From assembly GCA_021819125.1 (NCBI GenBank), contig JAKARW010000002.1, positions 23,377 to 87,376 on the forward strand: 64,000 nt of DNA, in the 5' to 3' direction. This document shows, one piece after another, positions 54,486 to 63,790 of the stretch. Both the position numbers and the translations under genes were made by a program. The notes beneath the pieces were generated by a model that had not been told where the DNA came from, did no database searches, and saw only the letters and a list, made by a program, of their open reading frames with translations. This DNA is from Pseudomonadota bacterium (GTDB lineage: Bacteria; Pseudomonadota; Gammaproteobacteria; Acidiferrobacterales; Acidiferrobacteraceae). How positions within the stretch are numbered: position 1 is the stretch's first letter; every line of letters starts with the position of its first letter.

Positions 54486-54845
54486 ATGGCAAAAGTGGAT
54501 CTGAGCAGTATTCAGGATATCGACGGGTTTATCGCAGCGGCGCTCGGCGATTCGAGTAGCGGCATGCTGTTGGCGAGGACCGGAAACCAGGCGGTCGACC
54601 TGGATCTGGCGATAGCCGGCAATTCGGAGGTGGTGAACACGAAACGCGCACTGGTGGCGCGCCTGAATCTCGACGACAAGATCGAGGATATCCTTATTAC
54701 GCTTGGCAAGCAGTACCACCTGATCCGGCCCCTGGAACGTAACGACCAGCTGTTCCTCTATCTGATGCTGGATCGCGCCAAGGCCAATCTCGCCATGGCC
54801 CGCCATGAATTGAGGGTCTACGAAAAGACCCTGGATTTTTCTTAA
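54486..54845 (+). CDS. second roadblock/LC7-like protein
   Basis: IQDIDGFIAAALGDSSSGMLLA..EDILITLGKQYHLIRPL..LFLYLMLDRAKANLAMARHEL. Confidence 0.78.
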   Translation: MAKVDLSSIQDIDGFIAAALGDSSSGMLLARTGNQAVDLDLAIAGNSEVVNTKRALVARLNLDDKIEDILITLGKQYHLIRPLERNDQLFLYLMLDRAKANLAMARHELRVYEKTLDFS

Positions 54846-55112
54846 AGCAGGTGCGGGGACCTTGCCCAAACGCGGCCATGGGGGCCGCTATGGCGGGCCA
54901 CGGCTGACTCAAGGTGTCGCACCAGGCAAGACGGGGTCTTTGTGAAAGACATCATACTTATTGCCTCACCAAAACCCGCGGGCCGCATGCCCAAAGACCG
55001 TCCATGACACGCAGCGCAGCCCAGCCGCTTATCCTGCCGTACAGGGGCCTCGCCGATAAGGCGAATGTCGTACGGCGTGCGCCGGGGCCTATCGCCATTG
55101 AGAGATCACACC

Positions 55113-56612
55113 ATGACCGTACGCTGGCATGAAACCCCCCTCCTCGATCCCGGCATGTTTTATGACTATGAACGCGCGATCCTGGCACAGGCATCGACGG
55201 GCGATGTGCCACTCGGCTTTGCGCGCCTTGGGCCTTGCGCGCTGGTCGGGGTCTTCGATGATCCGGATCGTTCGCTCAGGCGCTCGTTTGTCGATGGCCA
55301 CCTGCCGATCGTGCGCCGGCGCACCGGCGGCGGCAGTCTTTATGTCGACCAGGGGACGACCCTCATGGTCGCGGCCCTACCGCGGGTCCTGGTAGCGCAA
55401 CATGCGCTGACCGCGATAATCGCACTTGTCGGCGAAGTGATTGCCGAGGCGTTGCGCAGCCAGGGTATGAGTGCGACATTTACCGCCCCTAATGACATCA
55501 CAGACGACGGCCGCAAAAGGGGTAGTGTGTTCGCCGTGCGGTGTGGCGAAGAGATACTCATCGAGGCGGCTCTCTTGTTTGCGGTCGATATCGACTCCCT
55601 GATGAAGACCATCAAGCTGCCGCTCGAGAAATTGTCGGCGGCGGGATTGTTGGCCGCCGCCCAGCGGTTTGCCCCCATCGGTGGCCGAGAGCCCTCGGCG
55701 GTGGCGGCGCGCATCTATCCTGCGATCGCCGCGGCGCTTGCCACGCGCCTGACGATGGGCGTGGCGGTCCAAACGCCACCCGCCGTCCGTATCGAACCCC
55801 CGCCCCCCGGCAGGACCGGCCTCATTCCCGACGTCAGCGCTTTTCTAAAGACCCAGGGGGGCGTCTTGTATCTCGACATCCTACTCGACGGTGAGAGCGT
55901 GCGCGCCGCGCGCGTCAACGGTGGGGTCCAGTGCGCGGGGGCCACCGACTTGGAGCAACTGGCCAACGCCATGACCGGGGTGCGCCTCGATGATCTGGAA
56001 GCCGCCGCCTTGGCCGCGGCGCCAAGGGACACCCTTGGCTTCGACCACAGGGATGTTGGCTACCTCGCGCGGCTTTGTGTGGAGCGTCAGCTTCTGGGCG
56101 AGCGCCTGGGTATCCCGGGGGGCGCCGAGCGCGTGACGCTCTACAGCCCGCGCCGCGACCAAGGGTTCGCGGATCTGCTCGCCGATGTGGGGGCCCTGTT
56201 GCTGCCCTACTGCGCCAAGCCCGCCTGGTGCAAATGGCGCCATCGTGATGGCTGCCCGGAATGTGGACAATGCGCCGTGGGAGAGGCCTATCGCCTCGGG
56301 CGGGAACGCGACCTACCCGTGACCACGATCACCCGCTACGAGCATCTGCACATGGTGTTGGCGCAGCTGCGCGCCACGGGAATACGCACGTTTTTGGGCG
56401 TCTGCTGTACGGAATTCTTTCTCAAACGCGACTATGCCTTCGTAGAGGCCGGCCTGGGGGCCATATTCATCGATATCGGCGGCGACACCTGTTACGCGCT
56501 GCGCGCCGAAGAGTCGGCGTATCGCGGCGAGTTTACAGCCGAGGCGACACTCGATTCCCGATTGCTGGATCAGGTGTTGCGCCTGAGCGACACGCATGAC
56601 CCATCGATTTAG
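55113..56612 (+). CDS. lipoate-protein ligase-like domain fused to DUF116
   Basis: VRRRTGGGSLYVDQGTT LplA motif; C-terminal YCAKPAWCKWRHRDGCPECGQCAVGEA.., GVCCTEFF. Confidence 0.8.
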   Translation: MTVRWHETPLLDPGMFYDYERAILAQASTGDVPLGFARLGPCALVGVFDDPDRSLRRSFVDGHLPIVRRRTGGGSLYVDQGTTLMVAALPRVLVAQHALTAIIALVGEVIAEALRSQGMSATFTAPNDITDDGRKRGSVFAVRCGEEILIEAALLFAVDIDSLMKTIKLPLEKLSAAGLLAAAQRFAPIGGREPSAVAARIYPAIAAALATRLTMGVAVQTPPAVRIEPPPPGRTGLIPDVSAFLKTQGGVLYLDILLDGESVRAARVNGGVQCAGATDLEQLANAMTGVRLDDLEAAALAAAPRDTLGFDHRDVGYLARLCVERQLLGERLGIPGGAERVTLYSPRRDQGFADLLADVGALLLPYCAKPAWCKWRHRDGCPECGQCAVGEAYRLGRERDLPVTTITRYEHLHMVLAQLRATGIRTFLGVCCTEFFLKRDYAFVEAGLGAIFIDIGGDTCYALRAEESAYRGEFTAEATLDSRLLDQVLRLSDTHDPSI

Positions 56613-56687
56613 AACGAATAGTCCATCTTTGGGAACTCTTCGTAGGGGCGGTAATGCGAGGAGTCCGATGAGAAACTCAAAGCTCAC
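56597..56687 (-). pseudogene. 3' fragment of PDC-sensor gene (copy 1)
   Basis: matches 3' end of 62765-63790 with substitutions, ends abruptly near 56687. Confidence 0.75.
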
Positions 56688-56739
56688 CCGCGCATTCCAG
56701 CGCCGATGGCCGCACGGTCGTTTGGCTGGCTGCGGGCTG

Positions 56740-56919
56740 GCTGGCGGCGGGTAGAAGTTTCGCCCCCCACATAGAAGGGCAAACCGGTTTCCAGCGCATT
56801 AATGACGTTCAGCAGGGCTTCATTCTCGCGCGCCCCGGGGGTGATCGCATCGGGAACGTCGGCAAACGTGACGGCACGGTGCCGTCATCGGGGGTCAGGA
56901 TCACGGGGTAGTCGAACAT
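56740..56919 (-). pseudogene. hicB-like antitoxin remnant with frameshift
   Basis: MFDYPVILTPDDGT then, in another frame, AVTFADVPDAITPGARENEALLNVINALETGLPFY. Confidence 0.72.
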
Positions 56920-57025
56920 TATTTCCTCCTTGCCAAACACCCCCCTTATTGGATTGGAACTGTGCCGTCCGTATCGTCTCAATACGCGCCATCTTCTCCC
57001 GTCTATGCGGTCTATTGTCGTGTTT

Positions 57026-58003
57026 TTATCCTGCCGAGTACGGACCCAAGAACCGCACACCATTAAAATGGATCAAGTGGCTCGGGTGATCGGCAATCCA
57101 CACCTCGGACTCCCAGGAAATCACTTCCTGGTACTTGTTGAACGTGCGGCGGTCAGGGAAAGCGGACACGAACACGAGGCCGGCGCCGCAATCCTGAAAG
57201 AGTTCGCTCAACTCCTGGTGGCGTTTGGCGTCCACGGGTCCATGCGAGGTCACGGCCTCGGCCAGGATGAGCCAACTCCGATCCGGGTCGTAGATCATGA
57301 CATCGGGCATTTTGCCATGCGCTCCCATGGTGATACCAAGGGAGGCCAGCAAGGACTCGTTACAGTATCCCCATTTCTTCCCCGTATCGCCGGCATACAC
57401 GAGTTGCCCGCCCGGTATAAAACGCGGTCCAAATTCTTCACAGAGGGCCTTGATGAGCGCGCTATGATGGCCGGGTGAAAGCAGGACCTCCTGCCCCGAA
57501 GCGACCCATAACGGGACCATGCGCATCCAGCGGGGCATCGCCTGTTGGGCGACCAACGTCCCACGGACCGCGAGAAAGTTGGCGAGCCTCATCGCATACT
57601 CCTCGGTCCCTAAGGCCTGGAGGGCATCCAGGCACGCCGGTTCTATCTGGTAGACGGCGTTCGGGCTATTGACCGGCCGGTCAGGCTGGTCCGGGTTGTA
57701 GAGCGCAAGCCCGGCCTGGATAAACTGATGCATGGTCTGACGGCGGAAGGTCTCGCGCGTATTGGGCGCGTAGGGCTTTTCGTAATGAAGACGCGCCCAG
57801 TCCATGATCGGCGTGATGCCCATCAAGGGGTCTGTGGCCGCGTTCCAGGGCTTGTCTGGGGTGAGATCTAACAAGGCCAACAGACAAAGGGCGGAGCGCT
57901 CATTGCGTTGTGCCCGTGGCATGCCCAAATCGTCCAGCACACCCAAGGCCTCCTGGATCCGTTGGGTCTTGGGATCGTTATTACTCACGGCATCGCTCGA
58001 CAC
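57026..58003 (-). CDS. BsuBI/PstI-family type II restriction endonuclease
   Basis: family-like C-terminus (GKMPDVMIYDPDRSWLILAEAVTSHGPVDAKRHQELSELF); overlaps adenine methylase gene. Confidence 0.85.
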   Translation of the reverse strand: MSSDAVSNNDPKTQRIQEALGVLDDLGMPRAQRNERSALCLLALLDLTPDKPWNAATDPLMGITPIMDWARLHYEKPYAPNTRETFRRQTMHQFIQAGLALYNPDQPDRPVNSPNAVYQIEPACLDALQALGTEEYAMRLANFLAVRGTLVAQQAMPRWMRMVPLWVASGQEVLLSPGHHSALIKALCEEFGPRFIPGGQLVYAGDTGKKWGYCNESLLASLGITMGAHGKMPDVMIYDPDRSWLILAEAVTSHGPVDAKRHQELSELFQDCGAGLVFVSAFPDRRTFNKYQEVISWESEVWIADHPSHLIHFNGVRFLGPYSAG

Positions 58004-59489
58004 AGGCGTCGATGGCCTCTTGTGTTGCCGGTCCTGCCCGCTTGGCCCATTGTCCGTAACGGATCAGGGTGGCATGATCGGGATATCGCAAAGCGCGCAG
58101 ATCCCCGGCGTTGACTTGGGTATGCCCGCTAAATTCGCGAAAGGCCTGGTCTGCCCCGCTGGAATTGAGGAACACCGCGAGCCCCCGCGCCAGATCCTCG
58201 GGGAGGCCTGCCTTGCTGTGGTGGAAAACGTTCAAGTGGTTCTCAAACCCATACAGGGGTTGTGGCATCTCGTTGGGGTCGATCACAAAGGCCACCAAGC
58301 GCCGCCGTTCCTCCTTCGCGGAAAACCGCTTGGTAAGCGTATAGAAGCCGCGCGGCATGAGCCATTTGCGGGTCTCGGGATGGAGCGCCAGAGCATTGGG
58401 TTTCTTGTGCGCCACAGGCCAGGAAAGATGACCGCCCGGGAAGTGGTGCGCATATAAGAGCGGGGCATAGTCCCCGTCCGGAGTCGCCTGCGCGTGCGCA
58501 CGCACTCGAAAATCGACCACGGGGCCCGTGGAGACCGTAAGGCCCAGGTCCGCTAGGGTACATGGCAAAAGCGCGCGCAACTTGTCGTCGTGGCCATCTG
58601 GAATGCGAATGAACTGATGGGGATCTCCTGGGTGGACGATTTCTGCAAAGGGGACTTCCCGGCTCTCAAGATCGGTAAAGTGCGCATCTTGAGAAAAGGA
58701 CACGGCCACGGACTGGGGCTTGGCGCCACGTACCAACCGGATAATGATGTTTTCCTGCAAGACCTCGTCGTCTTTAAAGGCACTGCTTCGGCTCTCAAAG
58801 ACATGAAGATGGGTAATGGCTGTCCGTTCCAAGAGAAAACGACGAAAGGGTCGAAAGTAAGTGCCATTACAGAAACTCCGAGGGACAATGGCGACGATTT
58901 CCCCGCCCTCTGCCATCAAGGCGATGGTAAGTCCCAGGAATGCACTGTAGAGGTTACCGGTCTCAAGACCTATAGCCCGCAAGAGCCGCCGATATTCAGA
59001 GGCGTTCGTGATCTTCTTGTACGGCGGATTGAGAATGGCATGGGTAAACCGAGGGGCGCCCATACCCGACAGGAAGCTTGCCTCATGGATAAAATCGCGA
59101 TCGTGAGTCACGCCCCGAAAATGCTGTCCTCGATCACGGAGGCGCTCTTTGATATCGCCCATGTGGTCTTGAAAGTATCTCAGCAGTACCGGATCCACCT
59201 CGTAGCCGTGAGCCTCCAAGGTCGCATTCGGAGGCGCCTGCCGCACGAATTGTTCGGCGAATGCCTCCGTCAGCGATCCAACACCGGCGCCTGGATCCAG
59301 TAAACAGACTTTTGCCGGCCATTGGGCGAAGAGAGACGCCATGAAGTCCGCTATGGCGGTGGGGGTCATGAACTGACCGAGGCGCGATCGCGCGGACGGG
59401 TCGAGTTGGCCTGTCGCCACACTTCGCACCGCATCAATGGACCGACTCACGACAGGAGGCACGCTTTTGCTTAATCCGTGACTTCCCAT
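57981..59489 (-). CDS. type II N6-adenine DNA methyltransferase
   Basis: LGQFMTPTAIADFMASLF; LDPGAGVGSLTEAF; NPPYKKI (NPPY). Confidence 0.92.
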   Translation of the reverse strand: MGSHGLSKSVPPVVSRSIDAVRSVATGQLDPSARSRLGQFMTPTAIADFMASLFAQWPAKVCLLDPGAGVGSLTEAFAEQFVRQAPPNATLEAHGYEVDPVLLRYFQDHMGDIKERLRDRGQHFRGVTHDRDFIHEASFLSGMGAPRFTHAILNPPYKKITNASEYRRLLRAIGLETGNLYSAFLGLTIALMAEGGEIVAIVPRSFCNGTYFRPFRRFLLERTAITHLHVFESRSSAFKDDEVLQENIIIRLVRGAKPQSVAVSFSQDAHFTDLESREVPFAEIVHPGDPHQFIRIPDGHDDKLRALLPCTLADLGLTVSTGPVVDFRVRAHAQATPDGDYAPLLYAHHFPGGHLSWPVAHKKPNALALHPETRKWLMPRGFYTLTKRFSAKEERRRLVAFVIDPNEMPQPLYGFENHLNVFHHSKAGLPEDLARGLAVFLNSSGADQAFREFSGHTQVNAGDLRALRYPDHATLIRYGQWAKRAGPATQEAIDACVERCRE

Positions 59490-59844
59490 CTGCCCACCTC
59501 AGAGTGATGACGACGGCAGTTTAGCGTCAAAACGTAGTGGTCACAACGAACTACTTTTAAGGCTGCCAGATAGTTGTTTTCTTGGATTTCACGAACACCC
59601 CTCACTTGTCATAAATCATCATATCTCCCTCCATCTAACCTATTTTCCGCACTTCCCGGGCGTAAAATCTTTGCCATTTCCCGGAGCGACACTTTCGCCT
59701 AGCCTAACGATTTCCTCCCGCACGGAAATACGTATTTGGTGAATACCCCAGCACTCGCAGCACGGTGCGCTGGGGTTCGGTCGGTTCGTCGTAGAAGCAC
59801 TGAGGCACCGTGCCATCGGCTCGCCGGATTCGGTCGTGGCGGAC

Positions 59845-60366
59845 CACCTGATCCGGCCCCTGGCACGTAACGACAAGCTGTTTCTCTATCTGATGCCGGA
59901 TCGCGCCAAGGCCAATCTCGCCATGGCCCGTCGTGAATCGAGGGTCTACGAAAAGACCTTGGATTTCCTCTCGAATCCCGGGTACACGCTCACATGCGAG
60001 CGCTGCGCCATGGCTCGTGGATCCAGGCTCGAAGGTTTGCCGGGTCGGGCCGTGGAACGGGTGACCACCATCGGCCCAGCCGCAGGCGATACGACCAACG
60101 GGCCGCCCCAGGCCTGCGCGGCCCTCGTCTGGTCCGTGCAGGCCTGGGGCATGCATTACCCATCGATCCAGAACGAATAATCCATCTTGAGGAACTCTTC
60201 GTAGGGGAGGTAATGCGAGGAGTCCGATGAGAAACTCAAGCTCACCATGCCGTTGAAGATGTTGACGGTGCCGGTGCGCAAATAAAACCGCCCCTCCATC
60301 GACCGTAGCGTCTTCATGTTATCCAGGATATTGCGGACGCGCTCGGCCGGGACCAAGGCATTTCCG
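59845..60366. repeat. ~522-bp direct repeat, left copy
   Basis: constant offset of 2609 nt to 62454-62975; all ORF translations inside identical. Confidence 0.92.
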
Positions 60367-60371
60367 AACAC
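60156..60371 (-). pseudogene. 3' fragment of PDC-sensor gene (copy 2)
   Basis: NALVPAERVRNILDNMKTLRSMEGRFYLRTGTVNIFNGMVSLSFSSDSSHYLPYEEFLKMDYSFWIDG, same as C-term of 62765-63790. Confidence 0.9.
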
Positions 60372-60415
60372 GAATGATTTTCGGTACTACTCGTGGCTCG
60401 AGTGGACGCCGCCGA

Positions 60416-60445
60416 CCAAGGCCAGCCCCGAAAGGCTGGCCTTGG
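60416..60445. terminator. 12-bp perfect hairpin, possible terminator
   Basis: CCAAGGCCAGCC-CCGAAA-GGCTGGCCTTGG; no poly-T tract. Confidence 0.45.
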
Positions 60446-60582
60446 TTCACGGTCATCATACGTTCCGGCTGTCTTGATGCGACCGCAGCTGCTTTGCCCG
60501 TGAATCACGACTATGATAATTAATGCGCACGCCGTGTCTAATAAAGACGCGTTATTGCCCCTGGATATCATTATGTTATATT

Positions 60583-61452
60583 ATGCGCGTATATCGTCTC
60601 CTTTTGAGGCATTCCTTGAGCAAACGGGATCATTTGCAAACAAAGACGCTGGGGCCACGGGCGGCGCAGCTCATCGTTGAACTGAACGAACTCCGCCGCT
60701 CTACGTTCACCTTAGCGGATGTGGAGGCGATTACGGGCCTGTCGCCGGCATCGGCCCGCAACCTCGTGCACAAAACCCAGCGGCGGGGCCTGGTCACGCG
60801 GCTGAAGCCTGGCCTGTACAACCTCGTGCCCTTCGAGCTCGGCCGCGCCACCGAGCACATCGACAGCCCATACTTGATCGCGCGCGAGATTGCCGGTGCC
60901 TCGCCCTACTTCCTGTCACACCGCACGGCGTTCGAACTCCATCGCATGGTGACGCAGCCGACCTTTATCGTCTATGTGTCGTGCATGCGGCGCGTCCGTT
61001 CGCAGACGATAGGTGGTTACGGGTTTCGGTTTGTCTACATCACACCGGAACAAGAATTCGGGATCATGAAGCACTGGGTCGACAAGGAACATTTTGTGAT
61101 GATCAGCGACATGGAGCGCACCATTATCGATGGTCTCCGACATCCGGCATTGGTTGGCGGCATCACGGAAGTCGCCAAGGGTTTGTGGATGAGGCGCGCC
61201 GTCCTGAAGGCCGAACGCTTGGTGGACTATGCGCAACGGCTCGGCGTCGGCGCCGTGGTTCGCCGCCTGGGATACCTGTTGGAATACTATGGCTTGGTCG
61301 ATACCTTTACGCTGGAGTCGCTGCGCGGCATGCTGACAGCCACTTACCAGCGTCTGGATCCGCTGCTCCCCGCCGAAGGGACATTCCTCTCACGTTGGCG
61401 GCTCCAACTTAATGTAACCCCAGAAGAACTGGACGCCGTGAGATTCGGCTGA
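60583..61452 (+). CDS. AbiEi-like antitoxin/transcriptional regulator
   Basis: FTLADVEAITGLSPASARNLVHKTQRRGLVTRLKPGLYNLVP; start uncertain. Confidence 0.85.
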   Translation: MRVYRLLLRHSLSKRDHLQTKTLGPRAAQLIVELNELRRSTFTLADVEAITGLSPASARNLVHKTQRRGLVTRLKPGLYNLVPFELGRATEHIDSPYLIAREIAGASPYFLSHRTAFELHRMVTQPTFIVYVSCMRRVRSQTIGGYGFRFVYITPEQEFGIMKHWVDKEHFVMISDMERTIIDGLRHPALVGGITEVAKGLWMRRAVLKAERLVDYAQRLGVGAVVRRLGYLLEYYGLVDTFTLESLRGMLTATYQRLDPLLPAEGTFLSRWRLQLNVTPEELDAVRFG

Positions 61453-62288
61453 TGATTCCCCAGCGCAATATTTCTTTGATCTCGAACGCATTGTTGGCCG
61501 CGGGCGGGCGGCGCATCCCGGAAGCCATCATAGAGCGCGACTATGTGTTGGCGTGGTTTCTAACCGGCTTGGCCGGGCATCCGCTACGCGACATCCTGGC
61601 CTTCAAAGGCGGCACGGCTCTGCGACGCTGCTGGTTTGCGAACTATCGTTTTTCGGAAGACTTGGATTTTACCCTAACCCGCCCCATGGCTTTTGAGGAG
61701 ATACTGACGGGATTGCATGAAATATTTGCTTATGTCGAGTCCGCATGCGGTCTGCATATCGCCTTTGATCGCGAAGACCGTCACGGTCACCACAACAGCT
61801 ACACATTTTATCTGCGGTATCAGGGACCGCTCCCTGCTGTAAACGATGTGAAGGTTGATATAACGATCGATGAGATTCTGTGTTTCCCTCTGCAAAATCG
61901 CCCGATTCTCCGCACCTACGACGCCTTCGACGACCTGCCCAAGGGACCTACCGTCAAGGCCTACGCCATAGAGGAGGTTATGGTCGAAAAACTTCTGGCC
62001 TTAAGCGACCGCGCGCGTAACGAGCCACGCGATTTATATGACCTCTGGTACTTATTCGGCGCGACCGACGTACGCATTGCAGACCTTCGGGCCGAGCTCG
62101 ACGTCAAGCTCGCGGCGCGGCAACGTGCCGCGCCTGGATTAGAGCAGGCCATTGCCGCAAAGGAAGATCGCCTACGAAGGCTCTGGGCCAAGCGCCTTGA
62201 ACATCACGTGAGTCGGCTGCCACCCTACGATGAGGCGTTTCGCGAAGTTCTGCGCGCGCTTCGAGCCGCCCAATTACCCGAGTCCTGA
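61452..62288 (+). CDS. AbiEii-like nucleotidyltransferase toxin
   Basis: FKGGTALRRCWFANYRFSEDLDFTL NTase motif; overlaps antitoxin stop. Confidence 0.9.
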   Translation: MIPQRNISLISNALLAAGGRRIPEAIIERDYVLAWFLTGLAGHPLRDILAFKGGTALRRCWFANYRFSEDLDFTLTRPMAFEEILTGLHEIFAYVESACGLHIAFDREDRHGHHNSYTFYLRYQGPLPAVNDVKVDITIDEILCFPLQNRPILRTYDAFDDLPKGPTVKAYAIEEVMVEKLLALSDRARNEPRDLYDLWYLFGATDVRIADLRAELDVKLAARQRAAPGLEQAIAAKEDRLRRLWAKRLEHHVSRLPPYDEAFREVLRALRAAQLPES

Positions 62289-62363
62289 TCACCATAACGT
62301 GGCTTCATTTTTCCATGGATGCCTCGGTCGTTTTTCCCGGCGAAGGGTCGCCGATAAATCTCA

Positions 62364-62590
62364 TGTCGTTAAAAACGAAGCGCACGGGTGGCGCGCCTCA
62401 ATCTCAACGGCAAGATCGCGGATATTCTTGAGATTACGCTTGGCAAACAGTATCACCTGATCCGGCCCCTGGCACGTAACGACAAGCTGTTTCTCTATCT
62501 GATGCCGGATCGCGCCAAGGCCAATCTCGCCATGGCCCGTCGTGAATCGAGGGTCTACGAAAAGACCTTGGATTTCCTCTCGAATCCCGG
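62364..62590 (+). pseudogene. 3' fragment of second roadblock gene (copy 3)
   Basis: VARLNLNGKIADILEITLGKQYHLIRPLARNDKLFLYLMPDRAKANLAMARRESRVYEKTLDF. Confidence 0.85.
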
Positions 62591-62975
62591 GTACACGCTC
62601 ACATGCGAGCGCTGCGCCATGGCTCGTGGATCCAGGCTCGAAGGTTTGCCGGGTCGGGCCGTGGAACGGGTGACCACCATCGGCCCAGCCGCAGGCGATA
62701 CGACCAACGGGCCGCCCCAGGCCTGCGCGGCCCTCGTCTGGTCCGTGCAGGCCTGGGGCATGCATTACCCATCGATCCAGAACGAATAATCCATCTTGAG
62801 GAACTCTTCGTAGGGGAGGTAATGCGAGGAGTCCGATGAGAAACTCAAGCTCACCATGCCGTTGAAGATGTTGACGGTGCCGGTGCGCAAATAAAACCGC
62901 CCCTCCATCGACCGTAGCGTCTTCATGTTATCCAGGATATTGCGGACGCGCTCGGCCGGGACCAAGGCATTTCCG
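62454..62975. repeat. ~522-bp direct repeat, right copy
   Basis: see left copy at 59845-60366. Confidence 0.92.
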
Positions 62976-63790
62976 GGGTAGGGGCATTTCGGGTAGGCAA
63001 GACAGATGTCCGGATTGGTAAGCTCGCTCAAGGCAAGCAGGCGATACCGGAAGGGATCATCGACAACCCATACGACCGCCTGACTGCTGGAGAAGTGCAG
63101 CATGACGTGGTAAATGCCGTGGACCAGAATCAGCTCCTCCATCACACGCAGCACGGTATCGAGCTGTGCGTCCATTTTGCTCGCGAGCCGCGTGGCCCCC
63201 GACGGGGCGTCCGCCCGGGGATAATCGGCATCGACCCGCCGGGGACGGCGTGGGTCCTCGTAGAGCGCCTGCGCCTGCGGCAGCTCGCGCAAGGCGAAAT
63301 CGGCACCCACGAACCCCAACACGCTGCCGTTGGCGGCGCGCACGAACTGCATGGCGGTCAGCGACGGGCGCAGGGCACGCAGGCTGATATAAGCCGCGGA
63401 CAGCACGAAATCCGTCGCCTGACCCCCATCCCCGAGATCTCCCCATTGCTGGTAGTGCTGTCCCCGGCTATTTGTGAGCGCATCCCGCTCGAACATCGCC
63501 TCCCGGACATAGGGGCGATCGGACCGGTCGCGCCCGAAGTGTTCATCCAATAAACCGCCACGACTCATGTTGGCGGTGATCTGCCGGCCATTCGCGTCCA
63601 AGACGTACAGGAACTTGCAAAAGGGCACCGTGGCAAATGCGGCCTGCAAGGCGGCTTCGATCGCCGCGCGGTCGCCCCACACTTGCGCGCACCGCTCGCT
63701 CAAGGCCCGCAGGGGCTTGTAAAGGGTCCGCGTGAGGATGTTGCGCTGTTGCGTGACCGTACCGTGCAGGGATTCCGATGGTGTTGCCAT
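62765..63790 (-). CDS. PDC (Cache-like) sensor domain protein without visible output domain
   Basis: FATVPFCKFLYVLDANGRQITANMSRGG..RPYVREAM..LSAAYISLRALRPSLTAMQFVRAANGSVLGFVGADFAL. Confidence 0.78.
   Translation of the reverse strand: MATPSESLHGTVTQQRNILTRTLYKPLRALSERCAQVWGDRAAIEAALQAAFATVPFCKFLYVLDANGRQITANMSRGGLLDEHFGRDRSDRPYVREAMFERDALTNSRGQHYQQWGDLGDGGQATDFVLSAAYISLRALRPSLTAMQFVRAANGSVLGFVGADFALRELPQAQALYEDPRRPRRVDADYPRADAPSGATRLASKMDAQLDTVLRVMEELILVHGIYHVMLHFSSSQAVVWVVDDPFRYRLLALSELTNPDICLAYPKCPYPGNALVPAERVRNILDNMKTLRSMEGRFYLRTGTVNIFNGMVSLSFSSDSSHYLPYEEFLKMDYSFWIDG

Noticed and set aside
59704-59844. Possible transposase or IS remnant before the left direct repeat
   Set aside because: Only a short peptide (DGTVPQCFYDEPTEPQRTVLRVLGYSPNTYF) with no DDE motif or terminal inverted repeats that I could identify.
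60416-60445. Hairpin considered as an IS end or site-specific recombination site
   Set aside because: No matching inverted repeat or target duplication found; kept only as a possible terminator.
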